This document shows positions 52,016 through 64,000 of a stretch of 64,000 bases of DNA, piece by piece. Position 1 is the first letter of the stretch. Each line of letters begins with the position of its first letter. Under the pieces are notes generated by a model. It made no database searches, was not told the origin of the DNA, and saw nothing but the letters and a program-made list of their open reading frames with translations. The translations under genes were made by a program, and so were the position numbers. The DNA comes from Loxodes magnus (taxonomy: Eukaryota > Ciliophora > Karyorelictea > Loxodida > Loxodidae), in the NCBI GenBank assembly GCA_946699065.1, contig CAMPDV010000010.1, positions 868,001-932,000 of the forward strand, read 5' to 3'.

Positions 52016-53237
52016 TAACTCCTGCCTTTCTGGAGCCGCGAAAAATTCTGATTTTTTTTTCCAACTATTAACCTATATTTATTATTGAATAAATAAGTTA
52101 TTGACTTTTGAGTCCAAATAATTTAATTTTCTATAGCCTTTTAGTAAATTTACTTTTAGTTAATTGTATAAGTATTTTAGGTATCTATGAAAAAAACTAA
52201 TAGCTTATAAAGAAAACATTAAAATGCTATCTTTTAAATTATTTACTTTTATAATTTAATCTAGCAGTTCTTTAAAGTTCGATTCTTTTTGATTTTACAT
52301 TTGTATTAAATAGCTAGATATACACTCAATATTTTATAATTTTGTATCTATAATTGCATTTAATAGTTAAGCTCATTAATTTATTTGCTTTACCCTTTAA
52401 AGTACAAGCTTTTATTAATGCTTATTAATTTAATTCTATAACCTTGTCAAGTTATCAAATTTGTTATGATGGAGATCTTTTCCGAAGAAAATCAAATTAA
52501 ATTTGATAAATAATATCTATTTCACACATATAATTATAAAGTCTTTAAGTTAGTGCTTTATCATATATTTTAAATAAGCTATTCAATAGGGTTGTTGGCA
52601 TCATATCATCGGACATTTTTACTTCCTTTTTTGCAAATAGGTAAAATATTAATTAATTTAAACTCATTTGGTATATTGAATGTTCTTAGCAAACTGCTCC
52701 TAAAAATTGTATTTATAATCAATTATAATAATTATTATATGATAAGTGAGATAAGTAAGAAGGAACTTTTAATGAATTAAGAAATTTAGCTTTTGGATAT
52801 TTACTCTCCTATAATGTTTTATTTTTCTAATACTCTTAAGAAATTGTTTAAAGTAAACCTTTCTTCAATTAGTCTAAAACTCTTGATAATATTCTATAAA
52901 TAGTGTTAAAAGAAAATTAAATATTAGATAATTTTCCACTATAAGAGAAAACTATTATTTAACTAAATCTTTGCTGAGCTCCAATATATACATTGAAGAA
53001 AGTTTTAAAATAACTTTTACTTTGAAAAAGCAAAGTAATTTGTTTTAAATTTATCTATTCTTAAATTTTAAATTAGAGTATAAATTTAAGTTACATTTTA
53101 GATCTGAAATATAACTAATTTTTAAACATTATAATAAAATAAAAATGGCTTAATAAGTATATTTCATAAGAAAATAAAAGGATAAAATTTACTGTTGTTT
53201 AGACTCTTTAATAAAAGATAATTATAAACCATAAAAG
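52016..53237. other. AT-rich spacer; left part of duplicated segment copy B
   Basis: No gene supported. From about 52910 it resembles 42900-43296. Confidence 0.5.
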
Positions 53238-55530
53238 TTATTCCTCTTTTTCAATTTCCATGAATTTAAGTATTTTTTTGTCAATTAAGTTGAATAACTT
53301 GATATCTACTGGATCCTCTGCTTTCTAGTTGATAACTTTATTGCAGAACTCAAGTACCTTATCTAGTTCTTAATGGATTTTAATACTATTTAAGGTTTCT
53401 TTTTTCTGTAATTTAAATGAAGGTGACAGTGAGAATTATCTTGAGCTAAGTAGTTCAATTTCCTGTGAACAGACAGTAGGTTTAGAGATATAGTTGAATA
53501 CGATTAATTTATTATCATCAAATATTATTTGTTTTAATTTTTCTATTTCTATCATTTTTTTTACCAAGTAGTCAGCTTCTAAATAATCTTAAATCATCTC
53601 TTCTGCTTTTTCAAAAATTTCTATTTTCTTTTAGTTTTCATTCTTTATTTAAAATTCTTAATTCTATTTATTGCATCTTTTAAATATCTTGTTGAAATAG
53701 TATTAGAAAAAATTCATTTTAAAGTTATTCTACTATTTATTTCTAGTTCTCAAATAATCTATTTTTTTATCAATTGGCATTTGAAGATTTATTTGGTTGG
53801 TGAATTTATTTTTAGTTTATGGTTCTTATTTAAAGCTTTATTCAGAAGTAGGATATCAATTTTATCTTGTTTCATTCAGGCCACTTATTGGTATTTAGTG
53901 ATCGCTTACTAGTTGTTTCTCTTCTCCAAAATTACAGATACTTCCATTTGAAAGACTAGGGTTTTCAATTTCATCAATTGTTTGATTATTTTATGGAATT
54001 TCTCCTTCTTTTTTCTAATTTTAAAATGAATGTTTTGAAATATCAGATGTTGTCTTCTCTCTTTCTTAGTTCTCTTTTATATCATGAAGATTTTTTTAAT
54101 TTGTTTGGTTTTCTTACTACTAATTAACATTTTTAGAAGTTTCATTTTTTTCATCTTTAGCTTAATTTTTATTTTCATCAATAGAATTTTCTTCTAAATC
54201 TTAAGTGTGAAAATCCACTCTCGTCATTTCGTTCTTTAACGATTTTTTGCGCGTGCTTTTTCAGTTATTTTATCATCCAGAAATTATTTCTTCACAACTA
54301 GGGCTTAAATTTGCATTTTCATTCTTTGGATAAATTTTATTGTTAGGTTTATTTTTTTGGTATGAAATGTTTGGAATTTAAATTGATTAAAATTTATCAT
54401 CTTATAAGTTCTCTAAATCAAAAATATCATTAGCAAACTTATTAGCAAAGGCATATTAAGCATAGATTCTTATCAAGAAAGAGCAAGTTATAAGAATAAT
54501 ATTAAGAGTACCTCCTATCTAAGCAATCACATCTTGGAATTTCTTGTACCTTCTCTTATACTACAGTATATTGTCAGAAGAGTGAATATATAACTAAAAA
54601 AAATAAGGATTTTGCTACTAGAAGTTAGCATTAAAATCATCTTAACTTCTTTCTAGTTAAATATATCTTTACGTATAAGAGTTTTCCAATAAAAAGCCAT
54701 CATCAGTTATAATTTCAATGGATTTGATGAACATAGTACTTTATTTAGAGGAATACATATCAATAGTTCAAAATTATTCATTAAGCTTGTCTTTGATAGG
54801 CTGTTCGTAATTAGAAATATCGATTATTTTGTCAGTATTTGTGAGCTAAAAATAAAAGTTATTTTAAACTAACTTCTGAATTTCACTTTATGAAGCACAT
54901 ATAATATCTGAATCTGATGAGTTCTAGCACAATTTTACTTTTATATATATACCACTCATATAAGGTTCAGATCACCACCCTCCTACTTAAAATTATTCTA
55001 GATCTATACATTAATTGAGATAGTATTTTGGTCCTGGTCTATTGAAATATTCTTCGAATCCTTTAAAATAACTAATATCACACTATTTTGAAGGAATAGG
55101 CTAAGTATAGACGCTTTAAGGGGTTTGAATAATATATCCTAATTCAAATGAGAAATACTGAGGTTATATTTCAATAATTTAAGTCTCATTTGACGATGCA
55201 AAGGTCAAAGTGAAATTATTCTTTCCAATGTACTACCATGGAGCTTATTCTTATTTTATGACTTAAGAAATAACATTTGGATTAGTTTTATACATCATAT
55301 CACTTCCCATATTTAAAAAGGCAAGCGTAAAAAGTATGTAAGTACAGATCGATAAGAAAGTCCCAAAAAATGTATGGAATCCATTAAATCTTTTGTAGGT
55401 CAATCGGATTTGAGTAGGATAAATATCTATAAAATATAAAAAATTTAAATCCATTTTTTATTTATCTTCTATTATATTTACTTCATTCTTAACTAAAAGA
55501 CAAATACTCACTTAAAGTCTTTTAAATTAT
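52910..55530. repeat. Duplicated segment, copy B
   Basis: Counterpart of 42900-45585, about 10 kb away in the same orientation. The distance from the two-TM start to the next 5' element (about 2.0 kb against 4.4 kb in copy A) suggests that copy B has lost the region matching 47.5-49.6 kb. Confidence 0.75.
53238..55454 (-). CDS. Two-TM ciliate membrane protein, copy 2
   Basis: 738 residues, ATG 55454, exactly the same ORF length as the copy at 43297-45513. The N-terminus and TM1 (YKRFNGFHTFFGTFLSICTY), the Cys-containing loop, TM2 (IGGTLNIILITCSFLIRIYA) and the last ~130 residues are nearly identical to copy 1. The cytoplasmic stretch of about residues 345-560 and short loop patches (around FNRPGPKYYLNQC and GGWSEPYMSG) differ strongly. 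No in-frame TGA closes the ORF; I end at TAA 53240-53238. As in copy 1, a 24-nt GTTTA..AAAG stretch just downstream would make a split TGA if spliced. Function unknown. Confidence 0.75.
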
Positions 55531-56997
55531 TTTATAATAAAAAAATGTAAATCAATCAATAGTTTTCCAAACAAGCGCTTTATCATTAATTAATTTTAGA
55601 AAGATAAAAATCTTTAGTACTTTTAATCTTATTTTTAATTTACTATCATTACATTAGTTAATATTTTCTTCTTTTAATATGCATTACTTTAAAATTTAGC
55701 ATTTATTCTTAGTTAATATATTTTTAGCTTCACTTAAAAAAACAGTAATAAAAAAATAATAGTACATTGAGATTTATATTAGTCTCTGCTTTTTTTATTT
55801 GGATATTAGAGTTTAATGAGACAAATTTTGTAGCATAATATAAATATAGAAGTTTTCTTATCCTTAGCATATATCTTTCATCAGCTTTTCTATTTTTAAT
55901 CAATTCCTATTTTCAATCTTCTACAATATAATTGCTTCAATTATCTGTTTACATAGCATTCAACTAAATATTTTAAAGCGTTTTCTTCGAACTTTTATTT
56001 CCAAGGAGAGTACAAAATGATAATTACTTCCAAATTAAGTAGCTTATTTATTTGCTAATAACTGAGTTTATTTATAAAGATAACTATAATTTTGAAGTAG
56101 AAAGACTGGATAAATGGAAGTAATTTAATTTAAATTGTAATAATTATCTAATTTAAGTTTATTAATAATTAACTTTTCATTATTTCTATAGGCTTATATT
56201 AACTATATAAAGCTTAAAAAGGAAGTAATTTTAACCTGTTTTAATGTAAATTTAACTATTATATTTCTTAATAATCTATTTTAGGTACTTGTTTTAGATG
56301 TCATTGATGATCTTTATATATGGAAGAGATTATATAACTTTGCAAATTCTAAACTAAAGATATATCTTGATTTCATTATTAATTATCTATTCTTAAAATA
56401 AACTTTCTAAGCCATTTTGCCTATTGCAGAGATTTAATAGCTTGTAGTTTTATCTAAATAAAGAAATTTAAGTGAACTTATAGCATAAATTAGAAGATAT
56501 TCAGATTAGCTTGAAGTATTACTCTTATCAATCCCTTAATTAACAGAAACTAAATAGAAAACTATTTTCATAATTTCTTTTTTCTAACTCATTTAGATTA
56601 TTAATCTTTGTTGCTTTTAATTCAATTAAATTTAAAATGCGAGTGGAATCTAAACTAAACTAGAAGTTAATAAAGATGATTTATTAAGCTATTAGATATA
56701 CTTAAACAGTTTAATCCGTTATTTTTAATATCTGTATTTTAATAGCCATATCAAACTTCTTGCTTAGCTTTTAATTAATTATTAACTTTTAATAGAATAT
56801 TAACTAATTGTCAAATCAATTAAAAATTGCTGCCCAATTATCTAATAACCTTTAAAGTATTTTACTTTTAAAACTTATTTATAATAATTTATTTCATCGA
56901 ATTTGCTCGCTACTTTATAAAAGCTTTAAGTAGACTTTGATGATTTTATTTAGCTAATATATTTTATTATTTAAGGGGGTTGAAGCGATAAATTAAT
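55455..56997. other. AT-rich spacer with weak similarity to 45.5-46.8 kb
   Basis: First ~75 bp nearly identical to the copy A upstream flank, then patchy similarity. No gene. Confidence 0.5.
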
Positions 56998-57474
56998 TAA
57001 TTTACAAAAGCTTATCAATTAAATATTCAATCTTCGTTTCATATCTTTCTTAGAGTTAAGCAAAGTTATGTATGCTTCCACTGTAGCTTGATGTTCTAAG
57101 TCATGTTAGAGTTTCCCTAACTGCTATTCTGAGTCAAAAGAATTTTTATTAATTTGAAAATAATTTTATATGTTTGATTTAGTCAATTACTAGATTTTAC
57201 TCTTAAGTCAAGTTACAAAGAAATTATTTTTTATAATTTAATGATCTATTCAGTCATTATTTTCTATATTGTGAACTATTTCTATATCAGTTGTGGAACT
57301 ATGTTGTTACTTGCTTACCTTTTTGTAAAAGCTATTATTAAGGATTATTTTAAGTATAATTTCTTAATTTTCTAATTTTATTCTCTGTTAGTCAATTGAA
57401 AATTATAAGAAGTTTGAGATAATTAAAGCTAATACGTGTTTGCTAGAGTTGCTTCTGATTTTCTCTCCTTTCAT
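56998..57474 (-). pseudogene. Short coding remnant, frame-disrupted
   Basis: ATG 57474 opens MKGEKIRSNSSKHVLA. After AT-rich sequence a convincing helix appears (FDSEQQLGKLQHDLEHQATV, then EAYI). The signal then continues in another frame (FAQLQERYETKIEYLIDKLL). No GT lies between them, so the join needs an indel, not an intron. The 5' end resembles the 5' region at 49.9 kb. Probably a truncated remnant in the duplicated segment. Confidence 0.35.
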
Positions 57475-57802
57475 TGAGGAGGTTATGTAAAATCCCTTCT
57501 ATAATTAATTTACCATTTAAATATTGTAAGGATAGCCTTTTTTCCATAATATTTTGAAATATGTAATAGAACTTATTTTATCTTTGCAAAACTAATCTAA
57601 TAATCTACTAAATATATTGTACTAATATTAACTAGAAATGTATAAGAATTATTTAAAATTGAAATAAATAAATGAACACATTTAAACATTTTAATTCATA
57701 GTTTTTTATACTTTTTAAAACTAAATTAAAATGTAAAAGAGACAGCTTTTTCAATTAAATAGATATACAAATAAATATACTCAAAGCGTTGAAGATATCG
57801 AA
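57475..57802. other. AT-rich spacer
   Basis: Begins with the ~60 bp shared with 49.9 kb; otherwise nothing. Confidence 0.5.
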
Positions 57803-59002
57803 TCATACATAATCAATCCAGTTTTGAGGTAACTCTTCTATTTATGTAGTAAAATAATTTTCCAATTTTTTTATAAAATGCTTATCTTCATAAACTATGA
57901 AGTTTATACACACTCTTTTTCTTCCAAATTTACCACTCAAACCTATTCTATCTAAGTAGTCATCATAATCTTAAATCAGATCATAATTTACTATTATATA
58001 AGTATCATATATAGGAGTTTGATCTAAACGATCTATCAAAACTAAAACTCTACACTTTCCATATCTAAATTCTCTTCATACATTTGTTTATTCCTCAGTT
58101 GAACTTTCCTGATTTAACGTTAAAGTGATAATATTATTTTAGCTTAACTCTTTCTAAATTCAGTTAACAGTTCTGCTCTTATTACAATAAATAACTACAT
58201 TATTTATAGGAAACATATCAAGTAAATCCAGCAATGTTTCCATTTTTCATTTTTCTCTTTCAATTTCTACATAAAATTACCTAATACCATCTAAAGATTT
58301 TTCCCATGATTAATTACTATTTATTTCGGTTGAATTCTAAAGTAACTTCTATTTCAAATCTAAAACTAATTTATCAGTGTAATTTGTGCACAAGCATATT
58401 TAGACTTCTATAGATAACTATTAAACTATTTCTTCTAAATAAGTTTCTAATCCTCTTTAAATTATTTTTTAAGCATAGAATACTGAAACTATTTTTATAT
58501 TTCTCATGATGTTTTTGTTTGTCTTCATTACATTAGAAACACTCAGTGGAGTTCCTATTATCACTTAGATGTTTTATTCTATAGCTTCTAAATCTCTTTA
58601 CATTTAAACTCCACCTTTTAAGGTCCAAGATTTTACACATAAAAATTTTCCAAGCTTCTAAATCTGAGAGTTGATAAGTTAAGCAGTTTGCTTATTATGA
58701 ACTAAAATTAAAGCTTAAGTTTCATCCAATTACTCGTTAATTAATTATAAAATGCCAATGAGAATAGAAATGATCTATTCCTTTTTGCTTGATCATATAC
58801 TAAAAATATTTGCTCTTTCCAATATATTTTAAATATGTTCTACTTAAGCTTATTTAACTTTAATTATTTCGTTCTCTTATAGTGCTTGCAATAGAGTCGC
58901 TTTTAGATTAAGTTCTCTAAATTCTAATATTCGCTAGTTCATTTCAATTATATAGGTTACTTTTAATTTACTAACTAGGTTATTTAAAATACATTGCAAC
59001 AT
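57803..59002 (-). CDS. eIF4A-like DEAD-box protein with degenerate ATPase motifs
   Basis: 399 residues, ATG 59002, TGA 57805-57803, no intron: the normal length of eIF4A without its N-terminal extension. eIF4A-like blocks: ELNLKATLLQAL, QALILVHNKQTAQLINSQIQ, QVIIGTPLSVSNVM, LDGIRQFYVEIEREKWKMET (very close to eIF4A), VVIYCNKSRTVNWIQKEL, WREFRYGKCRVLVLIDRLDQ, YIIVNYDL, YLDRIGLSGKFGRKRVCINF, and QIEELPQNW at the end. The catalytic motifs are gone: the Walker A position reads SIWSSKKEQ, the DEAD position reads VFYAQK, SAT reads CTN, and the motif V ARGxD is missing. The open, full-length frame argues for a retained non-catalytic paralogue rather than recent decay. Confidence 0.85.
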
Positions 59003-61342
59003 TAATTTTATTAGCGAAAAACTAAGCTAAAAGATCTAATATAAGAGACTTTTGTTAAAGTATGTAATACTTTAGAATATATCTATATAATATGAACTAG
59101 TAAGCAAAAATATTTAAAATAATATCTTAGTCTATTAATTAAGAATCAAAGTGATAAATATAGCAATATATACTTGAATGTTTGGATAGAGCTATATAAT
59201 CTAACCAGTATCTATCTTTTTATCAAGTCAAAGCTAATTATGTAATAAACCTCCTAATAACTAATATTAGATCTTTTACAATGCTATATTTATAAATTTA
59301 GAGGAAAAGCTAAAGAATCAAAATACTTATTTAATAAATTCTAATAAATATTGCCTTAATAAGCATTAAGCATATAAGAAGAATATTAGCTTTAATTAAT
59401 GCTAGTAGACTTTAATTGAATAATAACTAAGATACGATAAATTTAGCATATAATAATAAGTACTTTAGTTATTTATAATATCTCTTAGAGAGTTATTATA
59501 AGATAGTAGTAGTCTTATATAATTAAATTATATCAATAGCATTATTAAGTAATTATTACAAAGTGATTATCATCTATAGAGCTTTTTCTTTAGGGATTTG
59601 ATTGCTTGGTTTAGTAACTTTAAACAATTGTTTTCGTATAAATATTTATTACTATAAATTTAAACCTAAAACAGTCTATAATTATATTTTCACAATTACA
59701 CTTAATAAGAAGTATTTAAGTAAGTATATGTAACCAAAATTTTAATTACATTTAAAAATACCCTTGTTCTAGCATTCCTTCTAATAAAGGTAAAAATGAG
59801 ATTGAAATAAGAAGATACTATAAAATACCTATAGCTAGTTTAGTATTATAAGATTGCTTACTTGAACCAAAACTTGTTTAAGAGATTATAAAAATATTTA
59901 GCTTATATTTCATGCTTATCATCTAGAGTTTAAGTTTCTCAATATTAATAACTTAATTGTGTATTTTAATTGAGGTATTAACTAGATATTATATAAACTT
60001 ATTTATTGATAAATGGTTTGCTAAATCAATGAGACCTGAATAATAAATTTTGAATTGAGTTTGTTAAAAGGTACTCTCAATAGAACTAGCAATTTAGATA
60101 TAATATCTTATTGGGAATAGTTAATAAAGCATAAAGTAAAATAATTATAGAAGGTTTAGGATTCTAAGTTAGGCAAGCCATTTATAAGATTGTATAAATA
60201 TGATACTTAGATACAAACTATTAAAATTTAAACTTAAAAAAGCAAACTAAACTATAGGTAACATTTAACTAAATAAATAGGAGCAAACTTATTTATTTAA
60301 ACTAATAATACCTTATTTATTTTTTAAATAAATTATATAAATTAGTTTATTATGAATAAGCTTAAATAAAAAATACTTCTTTAAGATCAACCTATCTTTA
60401 ATAGCAATTTCATACTAAGTACAGAAAGAAAATTTAGCAAAAAGATACAAATTTAAAATATTCGGCAAGTAAAAAATTAAAGTTATATTGTCATAAATAA
60501 GCTGGTAATATCACTTTTTTATCTTGACTGTTTGAAGTATTAAGTTAATTCGAATCTGATTTAAGTATTTTTAAAATAGATGATAATATAAAGTATGATA
60601 AAAGCTTGAATAGATGTATAAATTTAATTGAAAAGTTAATTATGCTATAAAATGTTTCTATAATTAAATTTTGAGAAAATAAATGGAAACCTATATAAAT
60701 TATTTATAGTATAATGTTCTACTGAAAGCTAAATTAAATTATATAAAAAGAAATAATTGAAGAAAAATTTATCTATACTAGCTCTTAAATTTCATTGAAG
60801 TATGAATGTTTCACAAAATTCCTAATTTTTTTAATAATTAATAATTTTTAGATTTATATAGAATTAATTAGCAAAAATTTCTAATTAATAAGTGATACTT
60901 CTAAACCTGTCCTTTCTTAAGAATGATTTATCTTATAGCAATTTAATTTTACTCTTGAAGTAAAATATTTTAAGCAGCAAAAAAAAATGAATATATCTAT
61001 CTACAATTTTTATATGATAAAACTTAAATTAAAAGATCCTCTTAGCATTTTTTATGTTTTTACAACTAAATCTATATATTTTTTATCCTTCGCATTTAAA
61101 AAAACAAGTTAAAATATATTTCAGATTAACTGAAAATATATGGAGTAGCCCTATTAGTTTTTTGATATTATAAAATATAAAGATAAAATTGTAGTTCTAG
61201 TTATCAAAGTATTAGTTAAGGATATTCTAAATTAATAAAATTTATTATTTTATGCAAAATACGTTTGATTGGAAACTAATAAAGACTGGATAAAATTGAT
61301 ATACTATTTTAAATTAACACTAAAAGGAAAATATCTAACTAA
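59003..61342. other. Long AT-rich intergenic region
   Basis: The longest gene-free stretch. Very AT-rich, with no supported frame, RNA or repeat. Confidence 0.5.
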
Positions 61343-62350
61343 TCACTTGATTGCTTCTTCATTTTTATTTTGCGCTAAAATTCTTTATTATTGTAGAAAG
61401 CGCATTATTTGGATTAAGTTTTTGGGATTGTTATAACACTTTATTGATTGATCGTCTTTTTGGAAATTTCCTTTATTAAAATGAATATTAAAAATGATTT
61501 TGATCAAATTCAATAAAATGTTATAACATTCGATTGCTTTTTCTTTTTTATCTATCATTTTAAACCTCCCCCTGTCATATATAATTATTTTGTAAACAGA
61601 ACTTGTTAAATATTATTCTTTTTCTTCGTTTATAAACTTTTTTGGGAAGATTTTTGTTGAGCACAACAAAGATCAAGGCGGTAATTTAAATTATTCTCTT
61701 TTTTTAACTTTTAATATCTTCTTCGTGTTTCCTTCCTTGAAAGAATGATCATTAAGGATTTAAAATCCTTTTATAATCAAGATTTATTAGCACGATATTA
61801 TAAATTTGTCCTTCTTTTCTGTGCTACCTCTAAAAACCAGCAAAATATGAATTGAAATTCATAGCAGTTCCTTGAAATACTTTGACTTCTTCAATTTATC
61901 TTTAATATCTTAGAATATTTGCAAATTCTTTTTATTTTCTAATTTTGCGAAAGATCATTGAAGCATTGATTTCTTTTTTAAATCTTCAAAATCCTTAAGA
62001 TCGAGAGGATACTCTTTGCTTAGTCTAAAAAAATATTTTAATGACTTAATTTCAAGTTTAATTTTGCTTAATTCAGGTGATTCTTTAGCTTGATGAAAAG
62101 GCTTTATAGCTGCTCCTTCTCTTATAAGAGCTGAACCATTTATAGATTTATCAGTACAAGTGGTGTCCTAACATTATATTACTTCTTTATGTATGTCTAT
62201 GGGTTGCATGAAAAATTTTTTAATCCTCCAATAATTCACATCATAAGATATACTCTGGCTTTTTTTAACTTTGCTTTTTTCTAAAGAATGTTCACATAAA
62301 CTTTCAATCTTATTTCTACTATTTTACTTCTTAGATTCTGCTGAATCCAT
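61343..62350 (-). CDS. Unknown protein with TPR-like C-terminal remnant
   Basis: 335 residues, ATG 62350, TGA 61345-61343. N-terminal ~150 residues look genuinely coding (SISYDVNYWRIKKFFMQPID, LSKEYPLDLKDFEDLKKKS). The middle is less convincing and another frame competes at about 61650-61700. The end (KEKAIECYNILLN, GNFQKDDQSIKCYNNPKN, NEEAIK) looks like TPR units with length errors: read one base over, the next words give NPNNAL, typical of a TPR loop. So the gene may contain unplaced tiny introns or be a decaying TPR gene. TPR proteins of this style start again at 63915. Confidence 0.45.
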
Positions 62351-63914
62351 TTTTATAAATTAGATTTCTTATTTCTTTAAATTGAACTCCTTAAACTTAA
62401 TTAAGCAAGTTTATCTAATTTAAACTCTTTAATTTAAATTTATTTCTTAATAAATTAGATTCTAGAAAACTGAATATTGTTCTTTATATGCATCTATAAT
62501 GGTATGCATCTAATAATTATACCTTATATATTCCTACTACTCGTTATACATTTATTCATCTATTTTATCTCCCTTATACAACACTAAATTTAATTTGATC
62601 CAATACTTCTAGCCCTAATTTTAGAGATAATTTTCTTAATCCTTGACTATAATTCTCTTCTAAGAATTAGTTAAAGCATTCATAATAAATAATAAACTTT
62701 TCTATTAATCTAATTGAAAACAATACGGAACATTATAGTAATAATATTAGGACTCTAATTATATTAATTTGATTATGATTCTTAAAATAATTAGACTAAT
62801 TTATTAAACAAAGCATACCAAATTGGATGATTTATAGAAATAGCTATTTTGCTTTATTTAATGCTAACTTACTTTATCTAGTTACCTTTATTGTAATATA
62901 AATTCTAGAAATTCAATTAATTTCATTCAAGAGATATTTTAATTTCTCTTTTTCATTTTATAGCTTCGATTTGTTTTTCTACTTCTATAATAAACCAAAT
63001 TTTATAGTGTTTCAGTAGAAAGCCTTTAAGTTGTATGTACTTTGATATCTTCATTAATTCCAATATATCTTATAATTTTGTAAACTATAAATCAAATAAA
63101 GTCGAAAAGAGTTAGCAGAAATATAAAATAAGAGAAGGTAATTGATAAATAAAGAATAAAAGCTAGTAGCTAAATAAGTGAATTAACTGTTAAGACTTAG
63201 AAATGTTATACCCTAGGTATATTATTTTAAATTACTTCCTACTTTTGTATTTACTAAAGTTAATCTTCATTAAAGTCAATAAAAATACTTCAGACACTTT
63301 TATGAACTCAATTCGTTAGGAAAGCTTTTTATTAGCTTAGTGATATATTTTTCAAGTAAACGCATTCTAAATTAACTTTTCTTATGCTTTTAAACTATAA
63401 TTTAAAAAATTAAGTAAATAAATCTAAAGATAAACAGCGTTATTTTTAATCTTCTTTACTGGAATTTATGATAAAACTTATGAACATTAAATGATAAATA
63501 AATATAAAATGCTAATTAGACTATTTCTGTTAAAAGCCCTTTTTATTTCATTTTTATATTATAAATTCTTAGTTTAGCCAGTTTTTTGCTAGTTTTGTGC
63601 ACAGAAAAGTGATAGAGAAAATATTTTCTTTACTAACTTTATTTAATCTCTTAAATGTTATTGTTTTCTCTAATAGATATATAGAAGAGCCAAATCATTT
63701 ATATGCTTAGATAATGAGAAAGCTATAAGTCTTAGCTATATAGGAGAATTATTAATAGATGAACCTGGAAGTTTTATGTATGGGTGATGATTGCATTTTA
63801 TACTTGATTCTATTCTTAGTTTTAGAATTGGAGTTAAGAGCTTTAATTTGCATATTTACCATTTATTAAGCAGAATACTCTCATTATAAGTGCTTCATTT
63901 TCAGAATTATATAA
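62351..63914. other. Spacer between divergent genes
   Basis: AT-rich; no supported feature. Confidence 0.5.
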
Positions 63915-64000
63915 ATGGGGAATCTTGTTGATTAAGGAAATGAGTTAGTTGAAAAGGGAAAACTATTTGAAGCACTTGAATGCTATGATAAAGCTATTTA
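63915..64000 (+). CDS. TPR protein, 5' end only
   Basis: ATG 63915 opens MGNLVDQGNELVEKGKLF, then EALECYDKAI, at which point the window ends. This is the first helix pair of a tetratricopeptide repeat of the common ciliate type (EALxCYDKAI). Gly2 after Met could be myristoylated, which is speculative. TAA occurs once, read as Gln. Everything downstream is outside the window. Confidence 0.7.

Overview
The window reads as nuclear DNA of a ciliate with a reassigned genetic code, most like a karyorelictid (Loxodes-type, code 27). Read with the standard code almost nothing is open. With TAA and TAG as Gln and TGA as Trp, long well-conserved reading frames appear, and nearly all of them end at a TGA. 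IFT56 (12450-14120) calibrates this: in-frame TGA falls on conserved Trp positions, and the last TGA falls where the family ends. The DNA is very AT-rich, genes stand alone with spacers of about 0.2-2 kb, and the six introns I can place are only 16-23 nt long.

Layout, 1-31.9 kb: 3' end of a CNNM-type transporter (+); Gln-rich coiled-coil protein (+); polytopic membrane protein (+); PIBF1/CEP90 (-); tRNA-Ile(AAT) (+); LRR protein (-); IFT56 (+); small papain-like/LRAT-type protein (-); polytopic membrane protein with basic tail (-); DUF4485 protein (-); coiled-coil C2HC protein (-); acidic Gln/Asn-rich protein (+); RCC1-repeat protein (-); coiled-coil protein (-); tubulin-tyrosine-ligase-like enzyme (+).

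Layout, 32-42 kb: acidic coiled protein (-); importin alpha with two tiny introns (+); MYST histone acetyltransferase (-); large low-complexity protein (-); calcium-dependent protein kinase (-).

Layout, 43-57.5 kb: an AT-rich stretch holding a duplication. Two paralogous two-TM proteins (43297-45513 and 53238-55454) have the same ORF length and patchy divergence. Around them lie frame-disrupted or multi-intron coding traces that I cannot resolve. From 57.8 kb: a divergent eIF4A-like protein that has lost its ATPase motifs (-), a gene or pseudogene with TPR-like remnants (-), and the first codons of a TPR gene running off the end (+).

Several genes belong to cilium and basal-body biology (IFT56, PIBF1/CEP90, a CEP112-type DUF4485 protein, a TTLL enzyme, several coiled-coil proteins), as expected for a heavily ciliated cell. 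There is no operon structure: gene order mixes strands and functions. All names come from reading translations by eye; no database search was run.
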